Source of the DNA: CAYMCO01 sp964388955 | GTDB taxonomy: Bacteria; Chloroflexota; Anaerolineae; Anaerolineales; E44-bin32 | Assembly: GCA_964388955.1 (NCBI GenBank) | Contig: CAYMCO010000034.1 | Coordinates: forward strand, 1 to 62,383 | Direction: 5' to 3' | DNA: 62,383 bases | Part shown: in pieces, positions 16,708-24,680 of the stretch | Numbering within the stretch: the stretch's first letter is position 1 | Layout: each line of letters begins with the position of its first letter | Position numbers and translations under genes: made by a program | Notes under the pieces: model-generated | Seen by the model: the letters and a program-made list of their open reading frames with translations, nothing else | The model's database searches: none | Told to the model about the DNA's origin: nothing

Positions 16708-17733
16708 TCAGTCTGGATTTTCCCTGCTCTCCGCCGGGGGATTCCCAGCCTGGATGGTCTCCAGCAGAGAGGTCTGCAGGCGCACCAACCACTCCCGCCG
16801 GCTCTGATAGAAGACATAGCTCGCTGCGAGCAACGTCGTCACCACGAATGCGTGCCCCAGTATGGCCAGCAGGCTGAACCAGGAGTCCTCCTGCGGGAGG
16901 AACCACACCTGCCCGGTCAACCAGACGATGACAAATGCCAGGGTGATGAACCACACCGTGCTGCGCACGTTCCACCGCACCAACTGCACGCTTTCCACCA
17001 CCGCCCGGAAAAATCCCAGGCCGTAGCGTACAATCCCGTGAGGCGTGAAGACAAAGAACAGCGCCACCCAGAAGATCAGGCTGAAGCCCAAGACGGTGAG
17101 CACCACGCTCAAGGCGCCGCTCAGCAGGCCAGCGATGGAGACGATGATGAGCATTCCTGCCATCAGCGCCGCACCGGCCGCGTATACCGCCGCGGTGAAG
17201 AGCATGAGCCTGCCGACCAGCGGTCCGATCGGCCGCCTGTCTCCCGGCAGTACGTCCAGGTTGGCGATCATGCGGTGGTAGAGCGTCCCCAGTGCGATCC
17301 CGACCACGCTGAAAGCCAGCCAGAGCAAGATCATGCTTCCCACCCCGGAAATCTGCATGGTCTCTGTGGCACCCAAGGGGCTTCCCAGGGGCATGCGGCT
17401 CTTCATCAGGCTGGGCACCCCGATGGGCATGCTGCTCAAAGAGGTCAGCAGATTGAACCGCTGCCCGAAGTCGGCCATCAACGTTCTTACGGCCTCAATC
17501 TGCGCCGCCAACTCCCCCTGGGGATCCACGGGCAGGAAGGCACCGTCAATCACACGCAGGAAACGAGCCACAATGCTCTCCACCTTCATTCGGGGGCCGA
17601 GCCAGAACGCCAAGTCGAGCAGCAGCGGCGGCAGGATCAATATCGGATGTTCTGCGATGCGTTCGAAACCCCCCATCAAGGAGCGGATGACGCCGATTCG
17701 CTTGTCTGGAAGCTGTCGAATTGAGTGTGTCAC
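16708..17733 (-). CDS. Hypothetical multi-pass membrane protein
   Basis: I do not recognise a family beyond an uncharacterised membrane protein. From the GTG at 17733 it is 341 residues with about six to seven hydrophobic segments (early, then clustered from about residue 130 to 315) and a charged C-terminal tail. A TAAAAT box ends 8 nt before this GTG and no ribosome binding site is seen, which suggests a leaderless start; an ATG at 17751 would add six residues across the -10 box. It immediately precedes gyrB on the same strand. Confidence 0.75.
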   Translation of the reverse strand: MTHSIRQLPDKRIGVIRSLMGGFERIAEHPILILPPLLLDLAFWLGPRMKVESIVARFLRVIDGAFLPVDPQGELAAQIEAVRTLMADFGQRFNLLTSLSSMPIGVPSLMKSRMPLGSPLGATETMQISGVGSMILLWLAFSVVGIALGTLYHRMIANLDVLPGDRRPIGPLVGRLMLFTAAVYAAGAALMAGMLIIVSIAGLLSGALSVVLTVLGFSLIFWVALFFVFTPHGIVRYGLGFFRAVVESVQLVRWNVRSTVWFITLAFVIVWLTGQVWFLPQEDSWFSLLAILGHAFVVTTLLAASYVFYQSRREWLVRLQTSLLETIQAGNPPAESRENPD

Positions 17734-17860
17734 GGGATAGTATTTTACCATCCCGAAGGGGGTAAGAGCAAAGCGGGGTGCGCGGTCCGAGAAGGACAGT
17801 GTGCAGAGATTGGCGAGTAATGAGTGGTGAAAAGGGATCAGAACGCAGACGTTGGAACGT

Positions 17861-17888
17861 TACCACGTTTGAACGTTCAAACGTGGTA
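17861..17888. repeat. Perfect 28-bp palindrome
   Basis: A perfect 28-bp palindrome whose arms read TACCACGTTTGAAC and its complement. Its core GAACGTTCAAACGT also occurs at 20202-20215. The gap 17752-17937 otherwise holds only AT-poor intergenic sequence. Confidence 0.75.
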
Positions 17889-17937
17889 CCTACAGCCCGT
17901 AGACTTCTCCCGCCCCGCACGCACCGCTAGAGAGGGT

Positions 17938-17966
17938 TTGACGCTCCCTGAGGGCTCAATTACAAT
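17938..17966 (+). promoter_or_regulatory. Sigma70-type promoter of the SAM hydroxide adenosyltransferase gene
   Basis: TTGACG (17938-17943), a 17-nt spacer and TACAAT (17961-17966). The predicted leader to the ATG at 17997 is about 24 nt and contains the ribosome binding site. Confidence 0.7.
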
Positions 17967-17996
17967 CGCGGTCCCTTGAGAGGGAGAGGGAAGGGA

Positions 17997-18836
17997 ATGA
18001 GCAGTTTGATTGTCTTGCTGACGGACTTCGGATACGCCGATGTTTACGGGGGCGTCATGAAAGGCGTCTGTGCGGAGATCTCCCCTCACAGCCCCGTTGT
18101 GGATTTGACGCACGGGATCCCACGAGGGGATATCCGTCAGGCGGCATTCAAACTATGGAGCGCAGTGCCCTACTTCCCGGATGGCACGGTGTTCGTTATC
18201 GTCGTCGACCCGGGCGTCGGCACCGCGCGCCGGCCGATCGCGGCAACGTGGGGCGGATATTTCTTCGTGGCTCCGGATAACGGCGTGCTCAGCTACCTTT
18301 TCATTGATTCCGCGCCCCAGCGTGCGGTAGAGATCAGCAGGCGAGAGTACTGGCTGGAAAATGTGAGCGCGACATTTCACGGGCGGGATATTTTCGCGCC
18401 TGCAGGCGCCCATCTGGCCGCCGGCGTTCCCCTCGAGGCCTTGGGGGCTTCCATCTCGGATCTCGCCCGCATCCCCCCACCTGCCCTGAGCGTCGTCCCG
18501 CCTGCCATGCTCAAAGGGGAAGTGCTATACGGCGACCATTTCGGAAATCTTGTGACCAGCATCGGGCGCCTGCGATTTCACGGGGATGAGCTGCAATTTG
18601 AACCCTGGCTGGCCGGGGTGGAAGGATTCGATCTGCTCGAGGATCAGCCCATGGTGGTCTTGCCGACAGGGGATCGCCTTCAACTTCGGCGGACCTTCGG
18701 AGCTGTGCCTCCGGGCGCCCCACTGGCGTATGTCGGCAGCACCGAAATGTTGGAGATCGCCGTAAATCAGGGAGATGCGGCACGTGAGCTCAAAATCGGA
18801 CCAGGGGAAGAGATCGTGATGGAAGGGATGGATTAA
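17997..18836 (+). CDS. SAM hydroxide adenosyltransferase (DUF62 / SAM hydrolase family)
   Basis: A 279-residue protein of the family that hydrolyses S-adenosylmethionine to adenosine and methionine. Family features: N-terminal SSLIVLLTDFGYADVYGGVMKG, VVDLTHGIPRGDI, VFVIVVDPGVGTARRPI, PDNGVLSYL, FHGRDIFAPAGAHLA, and the C-terminal GDHFGNLVTSI. The ATG at 17997 has GGGAAGGG upstream. It ends 4 nt before murA, so the two are probably cotranscribed. The physiological role of this family is not settled. Confidence 0.92.
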   Translation: MSSLIVLLTDFGYADVYGGVMKGVCAEISPHSPVVDLTHGIPRGDIRQAAFKLWSAVPYFPDGTVFVIVVDPGVGTARRPIAATWGGYFFVAPDNGVLSYLFIDSAPQRAVEISRREYWLENVSATFHGRDIFAPAGAHLAAGVPLEALGASISDLARIPPPALSVVPPAMLKGEVLYGDHFGNLVTSIGRLRFHGDELQFEPWLAGVEGFDLLEDQPMVVLPTGDRLQLRRTFGAVPPGAPLAYVGSTEMLEIAVNQGDAARELKIGPGEEIVMEGMD

Positions 18837-18840
18837 CCGC

Positions 18841-20127
18841 ATGAAGAGCTTCCAGATCGGGGGGGGGCGCACACTGGAGGGGCAGGTGGCTGCCTCCGGC
18901 AACAAGAACGCCGCCCTGCCCGTCCTCACCGCTTGCCTGCTGAGCGAAGAGCCCATTGTGCTGCACAACATCCCCGACATCGGCGACGTACGTACGATGA
19001 CCTGCCTGCTCGAGAGCCTTGGTGTGGAGATCGAGTGGCTGGATGCCCACAGTCTTCGCGTCCACGCTCGGGAAATCCGGCAAGCTGAGCTGGATCCCCA
19101 ACTCTGCCGGCAGATCCGGGCCTCAATCTTGCTGGCGGGGCCCATGCTGGGCCGCGTGGGATCGATCGACCTCCAGCCGCCAGGGGGCGATGTGATCGGG
19201 CGGCGCCGAATCGACACGCATCTGCTCGGTTTGCAGGCCCTGGGCGCCACCCCCACCCAGAACGGTCGCGGGGTCGAACTGGCAGCGCCCGATGGCCTGA
19301 CCGGAGGGAACGTTCTGCTGGATGAGGCCAGCGTGACCGCCACCGAGAATGCCATAATGGGCGCCGTCACCGCACGCGGCAGGACTGAGATTCGCAACGC
19401 CGCGTCCGAACCCCATGTCCAGGATTTGTGCCGCTTCTTGAACTGCTTGGGGGCGCAGATCAACAACATCGGTTCGAACACACTCAATATTCAGGGGGTG
19501 GAGCGCCTGCACGGCGGTGAGTTCAGCATCGGTCCAGACTACTTGGAAGTGGTGAGCTTCATCGGTGCTGCAGCCCTGACGGGTGGCGAGGTGCGCATAT
19601 TGGACGCCGCACCAGAGCAATTGGACATGGTGCGGTTGGTGTTGGGCCGGTTGGGGGTAGTTTGGGAAGTGGATGGAAAGGATATCCTTGTCCCTGGTGG
19701 GCAGCCGCTGGTGATTGCTTCGGATATCGATGGCGCCATCCCGGAGATCAGCGTGATGCCCTGGCCAGCCTTCCCCACAGACTTGATGAGCATCGCCATC
19801 GTTATTGCCACCCACGCGCGCGGCACCGTGCTCTTCCACGACTGGATGTATGAGGGGCGCATGTTCTTCATCGATAAGCTGGTGTCCATGGGGGCCCGTA
19901 TCGTTCTGTGCGATCCACATCGCTGCATCGTGCAAGGGCCATCCCGCCTGATGGGGGAGACCCTGGAGAGCCCGGACATCCGGGCTGGGCTGGCGCTCGT
20001 GCTCGCGGCGCTTTCGGCAGAGGGGGATTCGTTGATCCGCAACATCGGGCAGATCGATCGCGGTTACGAGCGCATCGATGAGAAGCTTCGCACCCTGGGT
20101 GCCAAGATCGAACGCATTGAACTCTGA
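18841..20127 (+). CDS. murA: UDP-N-acetylglucosamine 1-carboxyvinyltransferase (MurA), Asp-type
   Basis: MurA transfers enolpyruvate from PEP to UDP-GlcNAc, the first committed step of peptidoglycan synthesis. The 428-residue product has the usual length and the inside-out alpha/beta barrel motifs, including ASGNKNAALPVL (Lys22) and PAFPTDLMS. At the active-site loop, where most bacteria have Cys, it reads PPGGDVIGRR with Asp117. Asp at this place is known from mycobacterial MurA and gives fosfomycin insensitivity. It follows the SAM hydrolase gene by 4 nt. Confidence 0.94.
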   Translation: MKSFQIGGGRTLEGQVAASGNKNAALPVLTACLLSEEPIVLHNIPDIGDVRTMTCLLESLGVEIEWLDAHSLRVHAREIRQAELDPQLCRQIRASILLAGPMLGRVGSIDLQPPGGDVIGRRRIDTHLLGLQALGATPTQNGRGVELAAPDGLTGGNVLLDEASVTATENAIMGAVTARGRTEIRNAASEPHVQDLCRFLNCLGAQINNIGSNTLNIQGVERLHGGEFSIGPDYLEVVSFIGAAALTGGEVRILDAAPEQLDMVRLVLGRLGVVWEVDGKDILVPGGQPLVIASDIDGAIPEISVMPWPAFPTDLMSIAIVIATHARGTVLFHDWMYEGRMFFIDKLVSMGARIVLCDPHRCIVQGPSRLMGETLESPDIRAGLALVLAALSAEGDSLIRNIGQIDRGYERIDEKLRTLGAKIERIEL

Positions 20128-20181
20128 TGCCCTGGGGCTATGCGGACCGCGAAGGCGTTGAAGAGGCGGTCTGGTGACCGC

Positions 20182-20221
20182 GTTGGCACGTTGAAACGTT
20201 CGAACGTTCAAACGTTCCAAC
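20182..20221. repeat. Imperfect palindrome of the AACGTT type
   Basis: A 40-nt imperfect palindrome bounded by GTTGG and CCAAC, with a perfect 14-bp centre AACGTTCGAACGTT (20195-20208). It shares a 14-mer with the palindrome at 17861; the two bracket the SAM hydrolase-murA unit. Confidence 0.65.
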
Positions 20222-20267
20222 TCTTCTGGGGGCGTGGAAATCGCCCTTGGCGCAGGAGTATCAACTT

Positions 20268-20723
20268 GTGAATACGAAGGAAGCGGAGCCGCCGAAGGTG
20301 CTCTTCCTCTGCACGCACAACAGCACCCGCTCGCAAATGGCGGAAGGCCTGCTGCGATTCTATGGCCGCGGGAAGGTGGAGGTGTACAGCGCCGGGACGG
20401 TCGCCACATCCGTCAAACCGGCGGCGACCCGGGTCATGGCCGAGTTGGAGATCGACATATCCGCGCAGCACTCGAAAAGCCTCGAACCTTTCGTTGAAGA
20501 CCGCTTCGACTATGTGGTTACGGTATGCGACCAGGCGAACGAGGCCTGCCCCATCTTTCCCAACGCCCAACACAGATGGCACTGGTCCATCGAGGACCCC
20601 AGCGGAGTCGAGGGGCCGGATGCGGATCGCCTGGCCGCTTTCCGGATCGCCAGGGAGGACCTCGACGCCCACATCCGCGCGGAACTGCTTCCCGCCCTGG
20701 GACTCAAGAGCGATAAGCTCTAA
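20268..20723 (+). CDS. arsC: Arsenate reductase, thioredoxin-coupled LMW-PTP type (ArsC)
   Basis: A 151-residue cytosolic enzyme of the low-molecular-weight phosphatase fold. The P-loop CTHNSTR (Cys15 to Arg21, CX5R) is followed by a CX6C redox pair in VTVCDQANEACPIF and the acid loop HWSIEDPSG, the arrangement of thioredoxin-linked arsenate reductases (arsenate to arsenite). The GTG at 20268 with AGGAG upstream was chosen; a TTG at 20247 is the alternative. No ArsR or efflux pump is adjacent, so an isolated role, or a protein phosphatase function, remains possible. Confidence 0.85.
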   Translation: MNTKEAEPPKVLFLCTHNSTRSQMAEGLLRFYGRGKVEVYSAGTVATSVKPAATRVMAELEIDISAQHSKSLEPFVEDRFDYVVTVCDQANEACPIFPNAQHRWHWSIEDPSGVEGPDADRLAAFRIAREDLDAHIRAELLPALGLKSDKL

Positions 20724-20768
20724 GCGGTAAGCAGGAGCCCAATGGCCGGGAGGCTTTCCGACCCGCGA

Positions 20769-20870
20769 CAGGCTCGACGAGCGACCAACGACGAACGATA
20801 GACCCGCTCAGCGGCCAGCGTTCTGCTTTCAGCCAGCTGATGGCCAACCGCCGATAGCTGAAAGGCCGTA
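20769..20870. repeat. Heptanucleotide-periodic intergenic repeats
   Basis: Degenerate 7-nt units run in phase, for example GACGAGC, GACCAAC, GACGAAC, and further on AGCTGAT, GGCCAAC, CGCCGAT, AGCTGAA. Similar 7-nt periodic stretches occur at five other gaps in this window. The rest of 20724-20980 has no gene. Confidence 0.55.
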
Positions 20871-20980
20871 TCCAACCTGCACCCTTCCACCCCGACTGCA
20901 CCCCTGCACCCATGCTCCCCTGCCCCTTCCGCCGCTCAGGCCCGCCGACCCAACATAACTCCGGGCCAAGGGTCCGGCGA

Positions 20981-21009
20981 TTGACCGCCGCGAGGCCATA
21001 CGGTATAAT
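20981..21009 (+). promoter_or_regulatory. Sigma70-type promoter of rpmH
   Basis: TTGACC (20981-20986), 17-nt spacer, TATAAT (21004-21009); the predicted leader to the rpmH ATG is about 33 nt. Confidence 0.75.
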
Positions 21010-21048
21010 CCCTCGGCTATCGTATATGGAGGTTGAAAAGGTAGAGGC

Positions 21049-21225
21049 ATGCCAAAGAGGACGTACCAACCCAAGAAGCGGAAGCGAGCCAGAAGGCATG
21101 GTTTCCGGGCCCGGCAGCGCAGCGCTGGCGGTCGCAAGGTGCTGAAGAGACGCCGGCTCAAGGGGCGCAAGCGGCTGTCGGTGAAGATGAACGCTCACGT
21201 CAAGAAGATCAACTGGAAGGCCTAA
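21049..21225 (+). CDS. rpmH: Large ribosomal subunit protein bL34, C-terminally extended
   Basis: A 58-residue ribosomal protein. The N-terminus MPKRTYQPKKRKR, the central HGFRAR and GGRKVLKRRRLKGRKRLSV are diagnostic of L34. Usual L34 is 44-50 residues and ends near KGRKRLSV; here it continues for 13 more residues (KMNAHVKKINWKA). The ATG at 21049 follows AGAGG and a consensus promoter. It heads the conserved rpmH-rnpA-yidD-yidC-jag order. Confidence 0.95.
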   Translation: MPKRTYQPKKRKRARRHGFRARQRSAGGRKVLKRRRLKGRKRLSVKMNAHVKKINWKA

Positions 21226-21315
21226 ACGATCCGAGCGAATTGGAGGTGGCGCACATTCTCGCCTGAAGCCGAGGCACCGAAAGGGGAGCGCAACTCAGCA
21301 CGGCCGAAGAACTGG

Positions 21316-21654
21316 ATGAACCGTAGATATCGGTTGACCAATAGGTCCGATTTCCAGCGGGTGCGGCGCGAAGGCAAGTCATATGCCCACCCGCTCGCCA
21401 TTCTGATCGCCGCCCCGAACGGGAAGCCCCTCTCTCGCTTCGGAATCGTCGCAGGCAAGCGTGTGGGAAACGCCATAGCGCGCAACCGGGCCAAGCGCCG
21501 CCTCCGGGAGACCATCCGTACTCACCTGCCCCAAGTAGCTTCAGGATGGGATGTCATCTTCATCGCGCGTCCGGCCATTTCCGACTGTGATTGGGCGACG
21601 CTCGTTGAGGGGGTGGAGAGTCTACTGCGGCGCGCGGATCTCCTGCGACGGTGA
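21316..21654 (+). CDS. rnpA: Ribonuclease P protein component
   Basis: The 112-residue basic protein that binds the RNase P RNA in tRNA 5' maturation. The RNR-type motif ARNRAKRRLRETIR and N-terminal YRLTNRSDFQRVRREGKSY are diagnostic. It follows rpmH by 90 nt and precedes yidD by 7 nt, the standard arrangement. Confidence 0.95.
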   Translation: MNRRYRLTNRSDFQRVRREGKSYAHPLAILIAAPNGKPLSRFGIVAGKRVGNAIARNRAKRRLRETIRTHLPQVASGWDVIFIARPAISDCDWATLVEGVESLLRRADLLRR

Positions 21655-21661
21655 ATCGTAT

Positions 21662-21949
21662 ATGCAGACTGAAGGGGTAAGGCACGAAGTCCGTGAACCC
21701 AGGCTGCGGGATCTCCCACTGCGTTTGGAAAACCTGCCACGTGGGTTCCTCATGGCGCTGATACGCGCCTATCAGTTGACCATCTCGCGGCTGCTTCCGG
21801 GCGGAAGCTGCCGATTCTACCCGACCTGCTCGCACTATGGCTATCAAGCGATTGCGAAGTACGGTGCCCTGAGAGGGGGCTGGATGGCGGCGAAGCGCGT
21901 GTTGCGCTGCCACCCGTTCCATCCCGGCGGGTATGACCCGGTGCCATAG
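21662..21949 (+). CDS. yidD: YidD membrane protein insertion efficiency factor
   Basis: A small membrane-associated protein that aids YidC-dependent insertion. The hallmark LIRAYQLTISRLLPGGSCRFYPTCSHYGYQAI with its Cys residues is present, then GGWMAAKRVLRCHPFHPGGYDPVP. The ATG at 21662 gives 95 residues; an ATG at 21752 would give the more usual short form of 65. The N-terminal 30 residues before MALIRAY look non-conserved. Confidence 0.93.
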   Translation: MQTEGVRHEVREPRLRDLPLRLENLPRGFLMALIRAYQLTISRLLPGGSCRFYPTCSHYGYQAIAKYGALRGGWMAAKRVLRCHPFHPGGYDPVP

Positions 21950-21956
21950 GAGTTCC

Positions 21957-23048
21957 ATGAACAACAACCACAACCCAATGCCTCGCTGGCTGGCCTATCT
22001 CCTTCTCCCCCTTTTCGCCTTCCTGCTCGCGGGATGCGGGGTGCGCGGAACGTTGGCAGCATCCGGCTGGCCGACCGTCTCGGTAGATCAGCAAACCGCC
22101 TATCTGGCCTTTAACCAGGCAGTGTACGCCATCAACCTGGAAAACGGGGTGGAGCGGTGGCACTTCCCGGCGCAGGCCGATCGCAACATCACCTTCTTCG
22201 CTCCCCCCTTGGTGACGGGGAACAGCATGCTGATCATCGGCGGCTATAACGGAGTGGTCTACGCCCTGGATCCGGACAACGGGACCCAGATTTGGACCTT
22301 CGAGGGCGCGAACGGCCGTGTCATCGGCGGCCCGACGCTGGCAGGAAAGACCGTGCTCGTGCCCTCCGCAGACGGCCGCCTATACGCGCTGGATCTCTCA
22401 ACTGGGAATTTGGAATGGAATTTTGACGCAGGTGGGGCTCTCTGGGCGGCGCCGCTGGTGACCGCTGACACCATCTACCTGACCACACTGGATCACATGC
22501 TCTACGCCCTGCGCATGCCGGGCGGGGACCAGATATGGAAGCAGGATCTCGGCGCTGCGCTGGCGGACACACCCGTCCTCGCCGGTGACGAGCTGCTTGT
22601 GGGCACTTTCGATGATCGACTGCTTGCCTTGTCCACCTCGGATGGCTCCCAGAATTGGGCGCTTTCCACAGCTGGATGGGTGTGGGGAAATCCGGCGGTG
22701 GAGGCGGATATGGCCTATTTTGGGGACGTATCCGCCGCATTCTACGCCATTTCTGCCTCCGATGCCCAGATCCAGTGGCAAATTCAGGCGGATGGCAGCG
22801 TCATCGGTTCGCCTGTCCTGACCGATGGGCAGGTGATCTTTGCCAGCGAAGCCGGCACAGTCTATTCCCGCATGACCCAGGGAGGCGATCCCAATTGGCA
22901 GCGGGAGACCGGTGGACGCCTCCTCTCCGACCCCATGATCTCTGGGGATACGCTGCTGGTCCCGCTCATGGAAGCGGATCACTTGCTCAACGCGTACGAC
23001 GTTTCTTCGGGCGCGGTAAAGTGGCAATTCGCGCCCGCCGAGGAGTAA
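21957..23048 (+). CDS. PQQ-repeat beta-propeller lipoprotein (BamB-like)
   Basis: A 363-residue exported lipoprotein. The signal peptide ends in the lipobox LLAGC; the rest is a series of about seven PQQ-type propeller blades with repeated YALD/LYAL and W-rich motifs (for example VVYALDPDNGTQIWTF, LYALDLSTGNLEWNF, LLALSTSDGSQNWAL). The ATG at 21957 has AGGAG upstream and lies 7 nt after yidD. Its location inside the yidD-yidC operon suggests a role at the membrane insertion site, as BamB acts at an outer-membrane insertase, but that is inference. Confidence 0.9.
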   Translation: MNNNHNPMPRWLAYLLLPLFAFLLAGCGVRGTLAASGWPTVSVDQQTAYLAFNQAVYAINLENGVERWHFPAQADRNITFFAPPLVTGNSMLIIGGYNGVVYALDPDNGTQIWTFEGANGRVIGGPTLAGKTVLVPSADGRLYALDLSTGNLEWNFDAGGALWAAPLVTADTIYLTTLDHMLYALRMPGGDQIWKQDLGAALADTPVLAGDELLVGTFDDRLLALSTSDGSQNWALSTAGWVWGNPAVEADMAYFGDVSAAFYAISASDAQIQWQIQADGSVIGSPVLTDGQVIFASEAGTVYSRMTQGGDPNWQRETGGRLLSDPMISGDTLLVPLMEADHLLNAYDVSSGAVKWQFAPAEE

Positions 23049-23057
23049 ACTTCAATC

Positions 23058-23831
23058 ATGTGGGATACGATTATTATCAACCCGATGATCAACGCACTGT
23101 TGTTCATCTATGATTTTCTCGGCCACAACTTCGGCCTGGCGATCATCATCTTCACGGCCATTGTGCGGTTGATCACCCTCCCGCTCACCTACCGGCAGCA
23201 AGTCAGCACGCAGAAGATGCAGGAAATGCAGAACTCGAAAAAATGGAAGAAGATCCAGGAGAAGTATAAGGACGACAAACAGAAGCAGCAGGAGGAGATG
23301 CTCAAGCTGTATCAGGAGATGGGCATTAATCCGCTCAGCGGATGCCTGCCCCTGTTGATTCAGTTCCCGATCATCATCGGTTTGTACCAAGCGATTATCC
23401 GCACCCTTGCCGGCGGTCCGCTGCAGCTCGTGGACTTGGCAAAGCACATATACCCCTTCACACCCAGGGCACTCATTCCGCTCAACAGCCATTTCCTGTG
23501 GATGAACCTCGGCGAGCCGGAACGGTTGTTCCTCCCCTTCCTTCCCGAGATCGGGATACCGGTGCTCACCATTCTGGTGGTGATCACCACTTTCTTCCAG
23601 ACGAAGATGTCCACACCACCCTCCCCAGACAGCCAATCCTCTCAGATGAACCGCATGATGGCGCTCTACATGCCGCTGCTATTGGGATACTTCGCCTACT
23701 CCTTCAGCGCAGGCCTGGCGCTGTACTTCGTAACTTCGAACATCCTGGCTATCATCCAGTATGCGGCCATGGGGCGGGTGGACTGGAAGGGCCTGCTGTC
23801 TTTCGGCGGAAGGAAATCGGCGGCAAAATAA
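23058..23831 (+). CDS. yidC: YidC/Oxa1 membrane protein insertase
   Basis: A 257-residue insertase of the short Gram-positive/Oxa1 type without the large periplasmic domain. Five hydrophobic segments surround the charged cytoplasmic loop (about 46-85), and Arg37 in FTAIVRLITLPL matches the conserved groove Arg. GINPLSGCLPLLIQFPIIIGLYQ is a family signature. Unlike many short YidCs there is no lipobox. It is followed by jag after 17 nt. Confidence 0.95.
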   Translation: MWDTIIINPMINALLFIYDFLGHNFGLAIIIFTAIVRLITLPLTYRQQVSTQKMQEMQNSKKWKKIQEKYKDDKQKQQEEMLKLYQEMGINPLSGCLPLLIQFPIIIGLYQAIIRTLAGGPLQLVDLAKHIYPFTPRALIPLNSHFLWMNLGEPERLFLPFLPEIGIPVLTILVVITTFFQTKMSTPPSPDSQSSQMNRMMALYMPLLLGYFAYSFSAGLALYFVTSNILAIIQYAAMGRVDWKGLLSFGGRKSAAK

Positions 23832-23848
23832 GGAGCAGAGGCGGCTAG

Positions 23849-24634
23849 ATGGCGAAACTGAGAGCAAGTCTGGAGATTATCGCACCCACCGTCGAAGACG
23901 CCGTGGCGCGCGGCGCCGAGGAGCTCGGCCTCCCCCGGGAACGGCTGGAAGTTGAGGTGCTTGACGAGGGCACAAAGGGACTTTTCGGTTTGGGTTCTCG
24001 CCAGGCGCGCGTCCGCTTGACAGTGCGGGAGCCGGGCCAGACCCCGGAGGCTGCTCCCACCCCGCCGGAGACGGTGGAGGAACAGCCTGGACCGGTGGAA
24101 ATGCCCCCCCAGCCCAGCCGCAGGGAAGCCCCCGCCTCAGCAGAGTTCGGCCCAGAGGAACTTCGCATGCAGCGCGTCACCCGAGAAACCGTCCTTGAAC
24201 TGTTGGAGCGCATGGGATTTGAGGCCGATGTGCAGACCCACTGGGGAGAGCCCGACGCCCCTGGCGAGACCCGCTACCTGCACGTGGACATTGAGGGTGA
24301 AGCTTTGGGGCCGTTGATCGGCCGGCGCAGCGAGACGCTGTCCGCATTTCAATACATCACCCGATTGATCGTCGGCAAAGAGTTGGAGACGGGCGCTCCC
24401 GTGATCGTGGACATCGGGGGCTATCGGGCGCGCCGGGAGCGCCAACTGCGGCGCATGGCCCGCCAGATGGCGAAGCAGGCTGTTGAACGAAATCGAACCA
24501 TGAGTATGGAGCCTATGCCGCCGAACGAGCGGCGGATCATCCATCTCGAACTGCGGGACGACGATTCCGTGACCACCGAGAGCATCGGTGAGGGTGACCG
24601 GCGAAAGGTGACCATCATTCCCCGCCAGAGTTGA
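23849..24634 (+). CDS. jag: Jag/KhpB RNA-binding protein
   Basis: A 261-residue RNA-binding protein. An N-terminal Jag_N domain (1-52, with GTKGLFGLGSRQARV), a Pro/Glu-rich linker (60-105), a KH domain with GxxG in LGPLIGRRSETLSAFQYI, and a C-terminal R3H domain (about 200-261) are visible. KhpB proteins bind many RNAs and affect cell elongation and division. mnmE, the usual next gene in many genomes, is absent and a PfkB kinase follows instead. Confidence 0.94.
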   Translation: MAKLRASLEIIAPTVEDAVARGAEELGLPRERLEVEVLDEGTKGLFGLGSRQARVRLTVREPGQTPEAAPTPPETVEEQPGPVEMPPQPSRREAPASAEFGPEELRMQRVTRETVLELLERMGFEADVQTHWGEPDAPGETRYLHVDIEGEALGPLIGRRSETLSAFQYITRLIVGKELETGAPVIVDIGGYRARRERQLRRMARQMAKQAVERNRTMSMEPMPPNERRIIHLELRDDDSVTTESIGEGDRRKVTIIPRQS

Positions 24635-24680
24635 CACCCCGGCGATCCCCCCAGCCCCCACGGATGACGAGGCAGCTTTC

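Noticed and set aside
14890..17724. A 944-codon open frame on the plus strand
   Set aside because: It is antisense to gyrB and the membrane protein gene, has shadow-like His/Gln/Asp-rich composition and no domain.
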